Assembly (NCBI GenBank): GCA_913055895.1
Contig: CAJXLE010000003.1
Location: forward strand, 1 to 51,347
Direction of reading: 5' to 3'
Length of the DNA stretch: 51,347 nt
DNA from: an uncultured Bacteroidota bacterium
Lineage (GTDB): Bacteria; Bacteroidota; Bacteroidia; Bacteroidales; UBA12077
Made by a program: the position numbers and the translations under genes. Numbering within the stretch: position 1 is the stretch's first letter; the number at the start of each line of letters is the position of its first letter. The notes under the pieces were generated by a model. It was given only the letters and a program-made list of their open reading frames with translations. It searched no databases and had not been told where the DNA came from. Positions 8,972 through 17,167 of this stretch are shown piece by piece.

Positions 8972-9337
8972 TTAACGATAAAGTCCTTCATCAGGGCGGT
9001 CGAACCATTCTATGACATCTTCAAACCAATCGCCGATGCGCTCAAAGATTGAAGGTTTTTCCTCTTTCATGTTCTGGTTTCTCCACTGCTCGGCCTGGCG
9101 GGCATTGTAATCCATCCACTTCTGGACATTCTGCGGTTGCCTTTCATAGTGTTTCTCGATGAATTTTTCCCGCGCTTCCTGGTACTCTTTTTGATGTTTC
9201 TTGTTGATTCTTTTATTAACTTTGTCCGATCGTTCATTGGCCTTTTGCGGCCGGGTCAGGCTGCAACCGGCAGAGCTTATTACAAGCGCAACGATCATCA
9301 GGCTGCAACCGGCCTTCTTGAAAAATTGTTCCACCAT
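8972..9337 (-). CDS. Small lipoprotein, unknown function
   Basis: 121 residues with a clear lipoprotein signal (ISSAGC, Cys25) followed by a highly charged helical stretch (KANERSDKVNKRINKKHQKE) and a Trp-rich C-terminus (IFERIGDWFEDVIEWFDRP). No family recognised. Divergent from the Rieske-like lipoprotein gene at 9358, with only 20 bp between the two starts. Confidence 0.7.
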   Translation of the reverse strand: MVEQFFKKAGCSLMIVALVISSAGCSLTRPQKANERSDKVNKRINKKHQKEYQEAREKFIEKHYERQPQNVQKWMDYNARQAEQWRNQNMKEEKPSIFERIGDWFEDVIEWFDRPDEGLYR

Positions 9338-9357
9338 AAATTAAAAGAATTTTCAAG

Positions 9358-9807
9358 ATGCCTGCTAAAAAAACAAAGATAATATATTTTTTGATTCTTC
9401 CATGGTTTTTGTTTCTATTACAGGGCTGTGAGGATGACCGGCGGCCATTCCCCTATGTGCATGTCAATGTCACCTTCGACATCTCCACCCAGCTGAACAA
9501 CCTGCAAATAGGTCAATACATCATCAAAGATGACAAGGACACTTATGGATACGGGGGACTGATCATCTACCGTTCGGGAAGAAGCACTTTTTATGCCTTC
9601 GACCTGGCATGCCCCTTTAGGCCCCAGAACAAATGCCTTTTGAAGGAGGACGACACTTTTGACAACCTGATGAAGTGTCCCTGCTGCGGCTCCAGTTACC
9701 AGCTTGCCAACGAGGGCAGGCCTTTCAACGGTCCTTCCACACAACCCCTCAAACAATACGAAGCCTTTTACATAGAAGCTTCCAACCAGTTAAAGGTTAC
9801 CAACTGA
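9358..9807 (+). CDS. Rieske-like lipoprotein lacking the histidine ligands
   Basis: 149-residue lipoprotein (Cys24 in LLQGCEDD). The rest looks like the small [2Fe-2S] Rieske fold found in Bacteroidota lipoproteins: DLACPF at 82-87, MKCPCCGSSYQL at 105-116 and GPSTQPLKQY at 125-134. In true Rieske proteins the ligands are CxH and CxxH. Here the first pair is C85-P-F and the second C107-P-C-C, so both histidines are absent, while four cysteines (85, 93, 107, 109/110) remain. It could bind another metal or be a structural domain only. Confidence 0.72.
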   Translation: MPAKKTKIIYFLILPWFLFLLQGCEDDRRPFPYVHVNVTFDISTQLNNLQIGQYIIKDDKDTYGYGGLIIYRSGRSTFYAFDLACPFRPQNKCLLKEDDTFDNLMKCPCCGSSYQLANEGRPFNGPSTQPLKQYEAFYIEASNQLKVTN

Positions 9808-9862
9808 TTTACAGGTGGCGATCCGTCAGTTCCATATGCTTGCCGGATGAATTGGGAAAGGA

Positions 9863-9891
9863 GGCATTGGCCCTGTGCAGGGTGCCATGCC
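9863..9891. terminator. Candidate bidirectional terminator hairpin
   Basis: CCCTG/CAGGG core extended by GGCAT/ATGCC with a small internal loop, between the convergent ends of the Rieske-like gene (9807) and ribF (9917). No long T-run is present. Confidence 0.4.
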
Positions 9892-9916
9892 AGAATGGTC
9901 ATTTCCTTGTTTAATA

Positions 9917-10858
9917 TTAATGGTTGGAGTTCCCGAGAATTTTTTTTGCCCGCTCTTTGTCCTTGTGCAGCTGTTCGGTCAGTTCATCGACCCCCGCAAA
10001 CTTTTTCTCATCGCGGATGCGCTCCACGAAATGCACCATGATGTTTTGGTCGTAAATATCATCCTGGAAATTAAAAAGGTGGGCCTCGATTGATTTGTGG
10101 TGCCCGTGGCTGTCGACCGTCGGCCTGTAGCCGATGTTGAGCATGCCGTTGTGCCATTTCCCGTTGACCGTGGCCCTGATGGCATACACCCCGTCGCAGG
10201 GAATCAGTTTATAGGGATCGCTCACTTCGATGTTGGCCGTGGGGAAACCCAGCTTCTTGCCTATGCGCCGTCCGCCGGTCACATGGCCCTTAAGGAAATA
10301 CTGGTATCCCAGGTAGTCGTTGGCTTCCTGCAGCCTTCCCTCCAGCAGGGCATTGCGAATGATGGAGGAACTGATTTTAACAGGGCCTTCCATCTCCGCC
10401 CCGAGCCTTTCCACCTGGAAGTTGTAACGGATGGAGCAGGATTTGAGGTCGTCGAAACCACCTTCCCTTCCCTTGCCAAAGGCATGATCATGGCCTATCA
10501 GCAGGCGGTGGACCCCGATCTTTTCCACCAGGACCGATTCAATGAATTCGCAGGCCGACATGTTGCTGACTTCCCGGTTGAAAGGCAGAACCACCAGGTG
10601 GTCGATGTGCTTTTTCTCCAGCAGGATCTTTTTCTCATCCAGGGTGTTGAGCAAAAGAAGCTTATCGGCGTCTTTGTTCAACACCAGCCGGGGATGGGGC
10701 CATAGTGTCAACACCACCGACTCGCCTCCCACCTCGGCGGCTTTTTCAACCAGCTGCCAGAGGAGGCGGTAATGGCCGCGGTGCACTCCGTCGAACACAC
10801 CTATGGTAACCACCGGCCTGTGGGCACTGAATGTATTTAGATCGTTGTGTACCTGCAC
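9917..10858 (-). CDS. ribF: Bifunctional riboflavin kinase / FAD synthetase
   Basis: 313 residues; phosphorylates riboflavin to FMN and adenylates FMN to FAD. The N-terminal adenylyltransferase domain has TIGVFDGVHRGH (18-29) and IGHDHAFGKGREG near 120; the C-terminal flavokinase domain has RRIGKKLGFPTANIE. The start at 10858 is a GTG: it gives the usual short N-terminus, and no ATG upstream fits. A promoter -7 box at 10885-10892 puts the transcript start about 20 nt before this codon. Confidence 0.95.
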   Translation of the reverse strand: MQVHNDLNTFSAHRPVVTIGVFDGVHRGHYRLLWQLVEKAAEVGGESVVLTLWPHPRLVLNKDADKLLLLNTLDEKKILLEKKHIDHLVVLPFNREVSNMSACEFIESVLVEKIGVHRLLIGHDHAFGKGREGGFDDLKSCSIRYNFQVERLGAEMEGPVKISSSIIRNALLEGRLQEANDYLGYQYFLKGHVTGGRRIGKKLGFPTANIEVSDPYKLIPCDGVYAIRATVNGKWHNGMLNIGYRPTVDSHGHHKSIEAHLFNFQDDIYDQNIMVHFVERIRDEKKFAGVDELTEQLHKDKERAKKILGNSNH

Positions 10859-10884
10859 GTGTAAGGTGTTGATGATTATCCGGG

Positions 10885-10892
10885 CAAAGGTA
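10885..10892 (-). promoter_or_regulatory. ribF promoter (-7 box)
   Basis: TACCTTTG on the minus strand, a perfect TAnnTTTG. The -33 element is not clear. The predicted start, near 10878, leaves a 20-nt leader. Confidence 0.45.
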
Positions 10893-11146
10893 TAAAATAC
10901 AAACGAAAAGTTTTATCTTCGTCTTTTGAAAGATGGATTGCTGTGACCCGTAGAAAAAAGCTGCGGGTTTGTTTCTCCCAATGGCTTCAGGAAGCCGACC
11001 CGAAAGATAGGTATCATGCGGCCGGGGAAACGGGATCATGTTTCCACAGAAAATTTGTGTTTTTGGTTCATATTGGGCGGATAACAAGAGCAGGCCCTCC
11101 ATCGTTGGTTTAAATAATCCAAATACAATTGTACCATTCGTAAATT

Positions 11147-12319
11147 ATGACAATCATGAGAAATTTATGGCTAACAGCACTCGTGCTGGTGATTCTGCAG
11201 GCATGCGGCGGCAATTCCAATGAGTTTACCATCAACGGTGAAATGTCCAATGCATCGGGGGAAAAGTTTTACCTGGTGGAGCTTACCACCGACGGGACCA
11301 ATAAGGTGGATTCGGTCAGTGTGGGGGAAGACGGCAATTTTACCTTCACCGGTTACACCAACGTCGCCAGGTTCTTCCTGGTTCAGGCCGATCCAAGAAA
11401 TTCCGTCACTCTGATCGTGGAGCCGGGTGATGAGATCAAGCTTTCAGGCGACCTCAACAAACTGGGCGAAAACTACCAGGTGGAAGGTTCCGAAGGATCC
11501 CGGGAAATTATGAACCTTAGAAGACGCCTGGAGCAGACCATTGCCAACCTCGACTCACTGGGCAGGATATACCGGCAAAACCAGGGCAAAGAGAACGCCG
11601 GCGATCTGAGGTCGCGTCTTAACGAACAATCCAGAAAGATCGTGGAGGAACAGAAAGCATACACAAAGGATTTTATAGACCGCAACCTCAACTCCCTCTC
11701 CAGCCTTATGGCCCTTTACCAGCAGATCGGGCCACGCAGCTACGTGTTGAACCCAAAGGATGATTTCAGCTATTATGAAAAGGTTGATTCGGCATTGATG
11801 GCCAAGTATCCCAATGCTGAACCCGTCAAATCCCTCCATTCGCAGGTTCAGGACATGCGCAAAAGGATGGAGTCTGATGCCGCCAGCAAAAAACGTCTGG
11901 CCATAGGCAACGAAGCTCCGGAAATAGCATTGCCCAACCCGCAGGGTGATACGGTGAAGCTCTCCAGCTTGCGGGGCAACTATGTGCTTCTTGATTTCTG
12001 GGCTTCCTGGTGTAAGCCCTGCCGCGTGGAGAATCCCAACCTGGTGAAGGCCTATAAGCATCACAGCGACGAAAAATTCGAGATATACCAGGTGTCGCTT
12101 GACAAGAAGCGACAGGCCTGGGTGGATGCCATCGAAAAGGACAACCTCGACTGGTATCACGTGAGCGACCTGGAATTCTGGAATTCTTCAGCCGCGCAGA
12201 CATACAACATACGGAGCATACCTGCCAATTACCTTCTCAACAAGAAAGGGGAAATCATCGATAAGAACCTGCGGGGCGATGACTTGCAGGCCAGGCTGAA
12301 TGAATTGTTCTCAAAATGA
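11147..12319 (+). CDS. TlpA-like thioredoxin lipoprotein with DUF4369-type N-terminal domain
   Basis: 390 residues, lipoprotein Cys20 (VILQAC). Residues 25-120 form a beta-rich DUF4369-like domain; 120-250 are helical; from 255 a TlpA/AhpC-type thioredoxin domain carries WASWC289-K-P-C292. Such envelope thiol-disulfide proteins act as reductants for periplasmic cysteines, often in cytochrome c assembly, which fits ccsBA in this genome. The ATG at 11147 or 11156 (MRNLWLT) both give a signal. The next gene is a diverged copy of it without the cysteines. Confidence 0.88.
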   Translation: MTIMRNLWLTALVLVILQACGGNSNEFTINGEMSNASGEKFYLVELTTDGTNKVDSVSVGEDGNFTFTGYTNVARFFLVQADPRNSVTLIVEPGDEIKLSGDLNKLGENYQVEGSEGSREIMNLRRRLEQTIANLDSLGRIYRQNQGKENAGDLRSRLNEQSRKIVEEQKAYTKDFIDRNLNSLSSLMALYQQIGPRSYVLNPKDDFSYYEKVDSALMAKYPNAEPVKSLHSQVQDMRKRMESDAASKKRLAIGNEAPEIALPNPQGDTVKLSSLRGNYVLLDFWASWCKPCRVENPNLVKAYKHHSDEKFEIYQVSLDKKRQAWVDAIEKDNLDWYHVSDLEFWNSSAAQTYNIRSIPANYLLNKKGEIIDKNLRGDDLQARLNELFSK

Positions 12320-12360
12320 TCATTTTCTGTTCACAAAAGCCACCGAGGCATCTCTTTTAT

Positions 12361-12368
12361 TATCTTTG
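12361..12368 (+). promoter_or_regulatory. Candidate promoter -7 box before the second thioredoxin-like gene
   Basis: TATCTTTG, a perfect TAnnTTTG. The upstream -33 element is weak. If used, it gives a transcript starting near 12375 whose leader contains the 12398-12428 stem-loop. Confidence 0.35.
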
Positions 12369-12397
12369 ACCGCCAGTACCTGTAAGGCAAAAAGAAG

Positions 12398-12428
12398 AAA
12401 CGTCCCCCGCCCATCGCGGGGTACGTTT
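12398..12428 (+). promoter_or_regulatory. 13-bp stem-loop in the intergenic leader
   Basis: Left arm 12398-12410 (AAACGTCCCCCGC) and right arm 12416-12428 (GCGGGGTACGTTT) pair with one mismatch around a 5-nt loop. There is no T-run after it. It is either a terminator of the first thioredoxin gene or a leader structure of the second; the start codon is 42 nt downstream. Confidence 0.55.
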
Positions 12429-12470
12429 CATGTTTCATCTGAGCAATGAATTGAAAAAAAAGACCATCGC

Positions 12471-13625
12471 ATGAAAAAGCTAGTCACCGCCATTTTTGCT
12501 GTTTTGCTTTTTGGTTGCGCCCCCGACAACCAATACACTGTTGAAGGCACCATCGAGGGAGCGGATGAAGATCAGCTGGTTTACTGGAAGAAAAAAGGAG
12601 TTGAAGGCAACACCCTGCTGGATTCGGCCAGTGCAGATGAAAACGGGCACTTTGAGTTTAAGGGCCGCATCGATTATCCGCAGTTTTTCAATTTAACCTA
12701 CCAGGATCGTTTTGCCACCCTGCTCATCAAGCCCGGGGAAGATGTTCGCTTGGAGACCCGCGCCGGGGATTTTCACGATTACACCGTGAAGGGTTCACCT
12801 GGCTCACAGGATGTCAGGAGGCTGCAGCAAAGGCTTCGCAGGACGAAGAGTAAGATGGATTCTCTCACCAGCAGGTATGAGCAGAAGGGTGAGCAGCTTA
12901 GCAACGAAGAGCGGGAACGGCTCAACGAGCAATACCGCCAAATACTGAACCGGCAGCGTGATTCATCGGTGGCTTTCATCATCAACAACTTGAGATCACT
13001 GGCCTCCATCATGGCATTGTACCAAAAGGTGAACGACGACCTTTTTGTGCTCTATAAAAACAGCGACCTGCAATACATCAAGCTGGTAGCCGATTCACTG
13101 CAGGAAAAATACCCGCAGTCGCAGCATGTTAAAGCGTTGGTGGCCAACAAGGAAGATCTGATGAAGAAATACAAAAACCTGGAGCTGCAGAATACACTCA
13201 GCAGTGTGGGAAAGGTGAGCAACTATCCCAACATTGAGCTTCCCAACCTACAGGGCGACACCGTCACCCTGCAAGAGCAGGACGAAAAGATGATCCTGCT
13301 GAGCTTTTGGGCCTCCTGGAGCAAACCCAGCATACAGCGTAGCCTGGAGCTCAAGAGCCTTTACCGGCGTTACCACCGCAAAGGCTTTGAGATTTACCAG
13401 GTCTCTCTCGACCAGTCGGCTGAGGAATGGCGCAAAGCGGTTCGTTTCGATCAACTGCCATGGATCAACGTAAGCAGTTTGAATGGTCTTGAATCCTATG
13501 CCGCCAGGGTATACAATGTCCAGGATGTACCTACCGATTTCCTGATCCACCAGCAGCGCGGCATCATTGAGAAAAATCCCGACAAACAGGAGCTCAGGCG
13601 CCAACTATCCATCGCCCTCGACTAA
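12471..13625 (+). CDS. Thioredoxin-like lipoprotein with CxxC replaced by SxxS
   Basis: 384 residues, lipoprotein Cys16 (LLFGC), same layout as the preceding gene: DUF4369-like N-terminal domain, helical linker, thioredoxin-fold domain. The active site reads FWASWS284-K-P-S287, so both redox cysteines are Ser and it cannot work as a disulfide oxidoreductase. The fold seems intact (QVSLDQSAEEW, then VQDVPTDFLI with the cis-Pro loop). It probably has a binding or structural role after duplication. The lpxH frame begins 18 bp after its stop. Confidence 0.85.
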   Translation: MKKLVTAIFAVLLFGCAPDNQYTVEGTIEGADEDQLVYWKKKGVEGNTLLDSASADENGHFEFKGRIDYPQFFNLTYQDRFATLLIKPGEDVRLETRAGDFHDYTVKGSPGSQDVRRLQQRLRRTKSKMDSLTSRYEQKGEQLSNEERERLNEQYRQILNRQRDSSVAFIINNLRSLASIMALYQKVNDDLFVLYKNSDLQYIKLVADSLQEKYPQSQHVKALVANKEDLMKKYKNLELQNTLSSVGKVSNYPNIELPNLQGDTVTLQEQDEKMILLSFWASWSKPSIQRSLELKSLYRRYHRKGFEIYQVSLDQSAEEWRKAVRFDQLPWINVSSLNGLESYAARVYNVQDVPTDFLIHQQRGIIEKNPDKQELRRQLSIALD

Positions 13626-13643
13626 CCATCAACATGACCTACA

Positions 13644-14393
13644 TTGGAAGAGGATAAGAAAATATACTTTGCTTCCGATTTTCACCTGGGAGCTCCCAAC
13701 CACGATAAAAGCCTGGAAAGGGAGCGCCTGCTCGTACGATGGCTCGATGATATCATGCCCCATGCAGAGGCCCTTTACCTGCTGGGGGATGTTTTTGATT
13801 TCTGGTTTGAGTACAGGAAGGCGGTGCCCAAAGGTTTTGTCCGCTTTTTGGGCAAGATGGCGGAGTTTTACGACCGGGGCATACCGGTGCATTTTTTTAC
13901 CGGCAACCACGATCTGTGGATTTTTGATTACCTGCCCCGGGAGGTGGGCTTCATCATTCACCGCGAGCCCTATGACGTGAACCTGAAGGGAAGACGTTTC
14001 TACCTGGCTCATGGCGACGGTCTTGGTCCGGGTGACGGCCATTTTAAGCTATTGAAAGGCGTCTTCACCAACCCGGTGGCTCAGTGGCTCTTTGGCAGGC
14101 TCCATCCCAACCTGGGTATCTCACTGGCTCATAAATGGTCGCTTAGCAGCCGCAACGTGCATGAAACACCCGACGATTTCCGGGGCGAAGAAAAGGAGAT
14201 GCTGGTGCAGCATGCCCGCAACATGCTAGAAGAAGAGCATTACGATTTTTTCATCTTTGGCCACCGCCACGTGGCCGTCGATTATCCGCTGGATGAAAAA
14301 TCGCGCTACATCAACCTGGGCGACTGGATGCACCATTATACTTACGGGGTTTTTGACGGCAACGATTTTCAGCTGAAAAAATATTCAGGATGA
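13644..14393 (+). CDS. lpxH: UDP-2,3-diacylglucosamine diphosphatase (LpxH-type)
   Basis: 249 residues. Calcineurin-like phosphoesterase that cleaves UDP-2,3-diacylglucosamine to lipid X at the inner membrane, in lipid A synthesis. Metal-binding motifs in order: SDFHLG (D12, H14), LLGDVFDFW (D49), TGNHD (N88, H89), LAHGDG (H123), FGHRH near residue 210. The first codon in frame after the in-frame stop at 13635 is TTG (13644); the ATG at 13634 is in another frame and soon stops. General YbbF/LpxH-like phosphoesterases are the alternative. Confidence 0.85.
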   Translation: MEEDKKIYFASDFHLGAPNHDKSLERERLLVRWLDDIMPHAEALYLLGDVFDFWFEYRKAVPKGFVRFLGKMAEFYDRGIPVHFFTGNHDLWIFDYLPREVGFIIHREPYDVNLKGRRFYLAHGDGLGPGDGHFKLLKGVFTNPVAQWLFGRLHPNLGISLAHKWSLSSRNVHETPDDFRGEEKEMLVQHARNMLEEEHYDFFIFGHRHVAVDYPLDEKSRYINLGDWMHHYTYGVFDGNDFQLKKYSG

Positions 14394-14457
14394 AAAGCAT
14401 GCCGCAACACACCCCGGTCAGCTGGTCACCGTGTTGACCCTTTAAAAATTCTCGCTC

Positions 14458-14811
14458 ATGTCCTTGAAAAACACATTTGCCAATGCTTTTCGCGGTTTGT
14501 GGCTTTTTCTGAGAACCGAGTCCAACAGCCGGGTGCACCTGGCACTGGCCCTGCTGGCCATAGCCGCCGGATGCTTTTTTGGCATTACCCGCGGTGAGTG
14601 GCTGGCCATCATTCTGTCGATCGCCCTGGTATTTTCCGCCGAAGCCTTTAATGCCAGTGCGGAAAGGCTGTGCAACAAGCTGCATCCTCAAAAAGATCCC
14701 CAGATGCGCAACATCAAGGATGTCTCAGCCGCCGCCGTGCTGATCGCCGCCCTGGGAGCCCTGGCAGTGGCTGCCGTGGTCTTCCTGCCCCGCATCATCG
14801 GGTTGTTTTAA
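14458..14811 (+). CDS. Diacylglycerol / undecaprenol kinase family protein
   Basis: 117 residues, three membrane helices, the DgkA/UdpK fold. It phosphorylates a membrane lipid alcohol (diacylglycerol, or undecaprenol as in many non-proteobacteria). Conserved residues: E21-S-N23, E62-A-F-N65-A-S-A-E69 (usual ExxNTAIE) and N85-I-K-D-V-S near the third helix. Located between lpxH and a glycosyltransferase, so it fits envelope lipid metabolism. Confidence 0.9.
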   Translation: MSLKNTFANAFRGLWLFLRTESNSRVHLALALLAIAAGCFFGITRGEWLAIILSIALVFSAEAFNASAERLCNKLHPQKDPQMRNIKDVSAAAVLIAALGALAVAAVVFLPRIIGLF

Positions 14812-14907
14812 TGCTTGGGAATGGTTTGATGGATAGGATTTTTGGGTGCCTCACGATTCATTTCATCTGAATGGTTCCGGCTTTTTCTCTGGACCGGGAA
14901 AATTCCC

Positions 14908-14915
14908 TAACTTTG
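14908..14915 (+). promoter_or_regulatory. Promoter (-7 box) of the glycosyltransferase gene
   Basis: TAACTTTG, a perfect TAnnTTTG. Expected transcript start is near 14922, about 20 nt before the ATG at 14943. It therefore supports that start over the longer frame from 14871. Confidence 0.5.
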
Positions 14916-14942
14916 TGGTCCTTTAAAGTTTCACCAAGCCGC

Positions 14943-16130
14943 ATGAAAATCATTTACATCGCCAACAACTGGATTGAGGACGGTTCCTCGGCAGTATACG
15001 CCACTTACAATGTGTGGGGCATGGCCGCCGCCGGCATCGAAACCCACCTGGTGGTGCGCAACGTCTCGGATGGTCCAACCGATAAGCTGCTTCGTTCATA
15101 TTTTGATCTTGAACGCCCGAAACACCTTCATATACACCGTATAGACAAAAAACTGGGAAAGGCCAACCTGGAGTTCTACTGGAAAGCCGCCCGACTGGTC
15201 AACCGCCTTGCCGACGAGGCTACAGCCGTGATATCACGAACACCCAAAATCCTGCCCCATCTGCTCTGGAGAAAAAACCGGAAATACAGGATATACTACG
15301 AAACCCATAATTTCTTCCAGGACCTGGACCGGCGCGACGACCTGCCACGTAAGAACTTTTCGTTGCGAAAGACGGCAATGCAGGAGAGGTTTGCAGTGGG
15401 ACGCCTCGACGGGCTGATATGCCTGACCCATACCCTGGAGAAACTGTGGAGGGAATATGTGGATGTGCCCATCCATGTGATCTATCCCGGGGTGAGGGGA
15501 CCCCATGCCGATTTCCCTTCATCGGCAGATCATGCCATCTCCGGCGAAACAGCCGATTCCTTGTTTACGGGCCCGGCAGCCGACAAGGTCAACCTGGCTT
15601 ACACGGGCACCCTGAACAGCGTGCGCGGCATCCGGCAAATGCTGGAGATGGCCGGTTGCCTTCCCGGCAATTACAAAGTCTACCTGTTTGGTGGTAAAAA
15701 GCCTTCTGAGATGGAACACATGCGCTCGGACATAAGGGAGATGGGAGTGGAAGGCAGGGTGGAGGTAACCGGGTGGCTGCCCCAGTCGCAGCTGCAGGAA
15801 AGGCTTGGACAAATGCATGCCGGCTTGCTGCCGCTGAAGGACAATTTTTTTAACCGTTACCTGACCGCTCCCTCCAAATTTTTCGATTACCTGTCGAACG
15901 CATTGCCCACCATTGCAAGTTCGCTGCCTGCCCTGGATGAGCTGGTGGTGGAAAACGGGGTGGGTATATCGGTCAACTGGAACGATCCACAGCAGGCGGC
16001 AAAAAAGATTGCCGCCCTTATTGAAGATGCCGGCCGTTATAAGCAGCTGCGCAACAATGCCTTCCGGTTTGCCCTGGAGCATACCTGGAAAAAACGCGGA
16101 CAAAGAATAGCCGCGGCGCTGTTCGAATAG
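14943..16130 (+). CDS. Group 1 (GT4-like) glycosyltransferase
   Basis: 395 residues from the ATG at 14943. GT-B fold: N-terminal Rossmann start MKIIYIANNWIEDGSSAVYA with the Gly/Ser acceptor loop, and C-terminal donor-binding half with LAYTGTLNSVRGIRQMLEMA, VTGWLPQSQLQERL and APSKFFDYLSNALPTIAS (donor sugar-nucleotide loop). Sugar and acceptor are unknown; the neighbours suggest a cell-surface glycan. Confidence 0.88.
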   Translation: MKIIYIANNWIEDGSSAVYATYNVWGMAAAGIETHLVVRNVSDGPTDKLLRSYFDLERPKHLHIHRIDKKLGKANLEFYWKAARLVNRLADEATAVISRTPKILPHLLWRKNRKYRIYYETHNFFQDLDRRDDLPRKNFSLRKTAMQERFAVGRLDGLICLTHTLEKLWREYVDVPIHVIYPGVRGPHADFPSSADHAISGETADSLFTGPAADKVNLAYTGTLNSVRGIRQMLEMAGCLPGNYKVYLFGGKKPSEMEHMRSDIREMGVEGRVEVTGWLPQSQLQERLGQMHAGLLPLKDNFFNRYLTAPSKFFDYLSNALPTIASSLPALDELVVENGVGISVNWNDPQQAAKKIAALIEDAGRYKQLRNNAFRFALEHTWKKRGQRIAAALFE

Positions 16131-16157
16131 GTTTTGTTTGCTTATCTGCTTATCCGT

Positions 16158-16448
16158 TTATCCGCCCTGTTTCTGGTTGCCCTCAACGATGTCCAGGTCT
16201 TTGTAGACGAAAACCGTTCCGAAAGCACCAAAAGAGACCGTCTCCTCTCGGAAGGTGGTGTAGGAGAAAAGATAGCCTTCGTGATATTCCACCATGCCTG
16301 AAAAAAGCTTGCCCCCGCCCAGGGCCCCTGCAAGAGGGTTTTCTCCCTTGAATTCGCGGTTGATGGTTCTTTTGTGTTTTTCAGCATTGGGGCTGGTGAT
16401 CAACGCTGCCAGCAAAATCAGCAGCACAATCCACAGGGATCTTTTCAT
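16158..16448 (-). CDS. DUF4359-like small secreted protein
   Basis: 96 residues with an N-terminal membrane/signal helix (WIVLLILLAALITSPNAEKH), then a short beta-rich domain ending in GAFGTVFVYKDLDIVEGNQK. It resembles small DUF4359 proteins of unknown function, which share the NPNxExH-type start. Convergent with the glycosyltransferase. Confidence 0.65.
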   Translation of the reverse strand: MKRSLWIVLLILLAALITSPNAEKHKRTINREFKGENPLAGALGGGKLFSGMVEYHEGYLFSYTTFREETVSFGAFGTVFVYKDLDIVEGNQKQGG

Positions 16449-16728
16449 ATGACAGGATTTTTAGTTTATGGATCATCAAATACTTTTCATTGCCAAACCC
16501 ATCATTTGCTCTTTTCGAAATGTAGATGGTTTTGACAGCCATGCTCCAAAAATGGGAAAATTTATTTGCTTACGGTATACGTGAACCCGATTTGTTACTT
16601 AATCCCTTTCAGGTAGGGATTTTGCAAAAAAATGCTTAGCTTTAATCTGGTGAAGCAGCCATCACAATTGAACAGCTTTTCATTCAAAGATGTTGTGATG
16701 GGTAAACACCATTAAAGAACCCTGGTTT

Positions 16729-17070
16729 ATGAGAAACATTTTTTTTTCGATCCTGGCTTTTGTGTTAGTGGCCGGCTGCCAAAGCAATACATCCTCCGGC
16801 CGCAACATGGCCCGGCCCTCCCGCATCTCGATACACTCCCTCGATGCCGAATTTCCTGTCAAACGCGATCTGGATAGTTTGTACGCCCCGTCGGTGAAGG
16901 TTTCTCACCACGGCGACTCCGTCACCACCCTGTGCGAACCTGGTGGAGATCATGCCCTGTACAGCTATCCCAACACTTTTTATGGCGGCCGACTTTTTCT
17001 ACGACCGGGCCATCAAAGCGGTGTCGCAGATCCACCTGGACAAAAGATGAATCAGAATATAGACACATGA
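16729..17070 (+). CDS. Small lipoprotein, probably frameshifted near its 3' end
   Basis: 113 residues as read, lipoprotein Cys17 (FVLVAGC). No family recognised. Up to about residue 86 (HALYSYPNTFYGG) the frame looks natural; the remainder is Pro/Gly/Gln-rich and looks out of frame. Reading the other frame from about 16985 gives ADFFYDRAIKAVSQIHLDKR with a stop at 17048-17050, which looks much more like protein. One surplus G in GGCGGCC (16983-16989) would explain it. It lies 97 bp before the molybdate permease gene, where a binding-protein gene would be expected, but does not resemble one. Confidence 0.5.
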   Translation: MRNIFFSILAFVLVAGCQSNTSSGRNMARPSRISIHSLDAEFPVKRDLDSLYAPSVKVSHHGDSVTTLCEPGGDHALYSYPNTFYGGRLFLRPGHQSGVADPPGQKMNQNIDT

Positions 17071-17076
17071 AACGTC

Positions 17077-17127
17077 CATGACAAAATCATCATTAATATC
17101 ACAAAAGGAAATGATTATTTTGTCATG
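17077..17127 (+). promoter_or_regulatory. 18-bp imperfect inverted repeat upstream of the Mo/W transport and cofactor genes
   Basis: Left arm 17077-17094 (CATGACAAAATCATCATT) and right arm 17110-17127 (AATGATTATTTTGTCATG) match at 17 of 18 positions, separated by 15 nt. The right arm ends 40 bp before the permease ATG. The arms are AT-rich and no T-run follows, so an operator or an RNA structure is more likely than a terminator. Confidence 0.7.
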
Positions 17128-17167
17128 GTAAGTTGCATAAGGCCAAAATGTTAAATGAAATAATCCT

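Noticed and set aside
14871..14942. N-terminal extension of the glycosyltransferase
   Set aside because: It spans a perfect promoter -7 box, and the GT-B fold starts with the MKIIYIANN at 14943.
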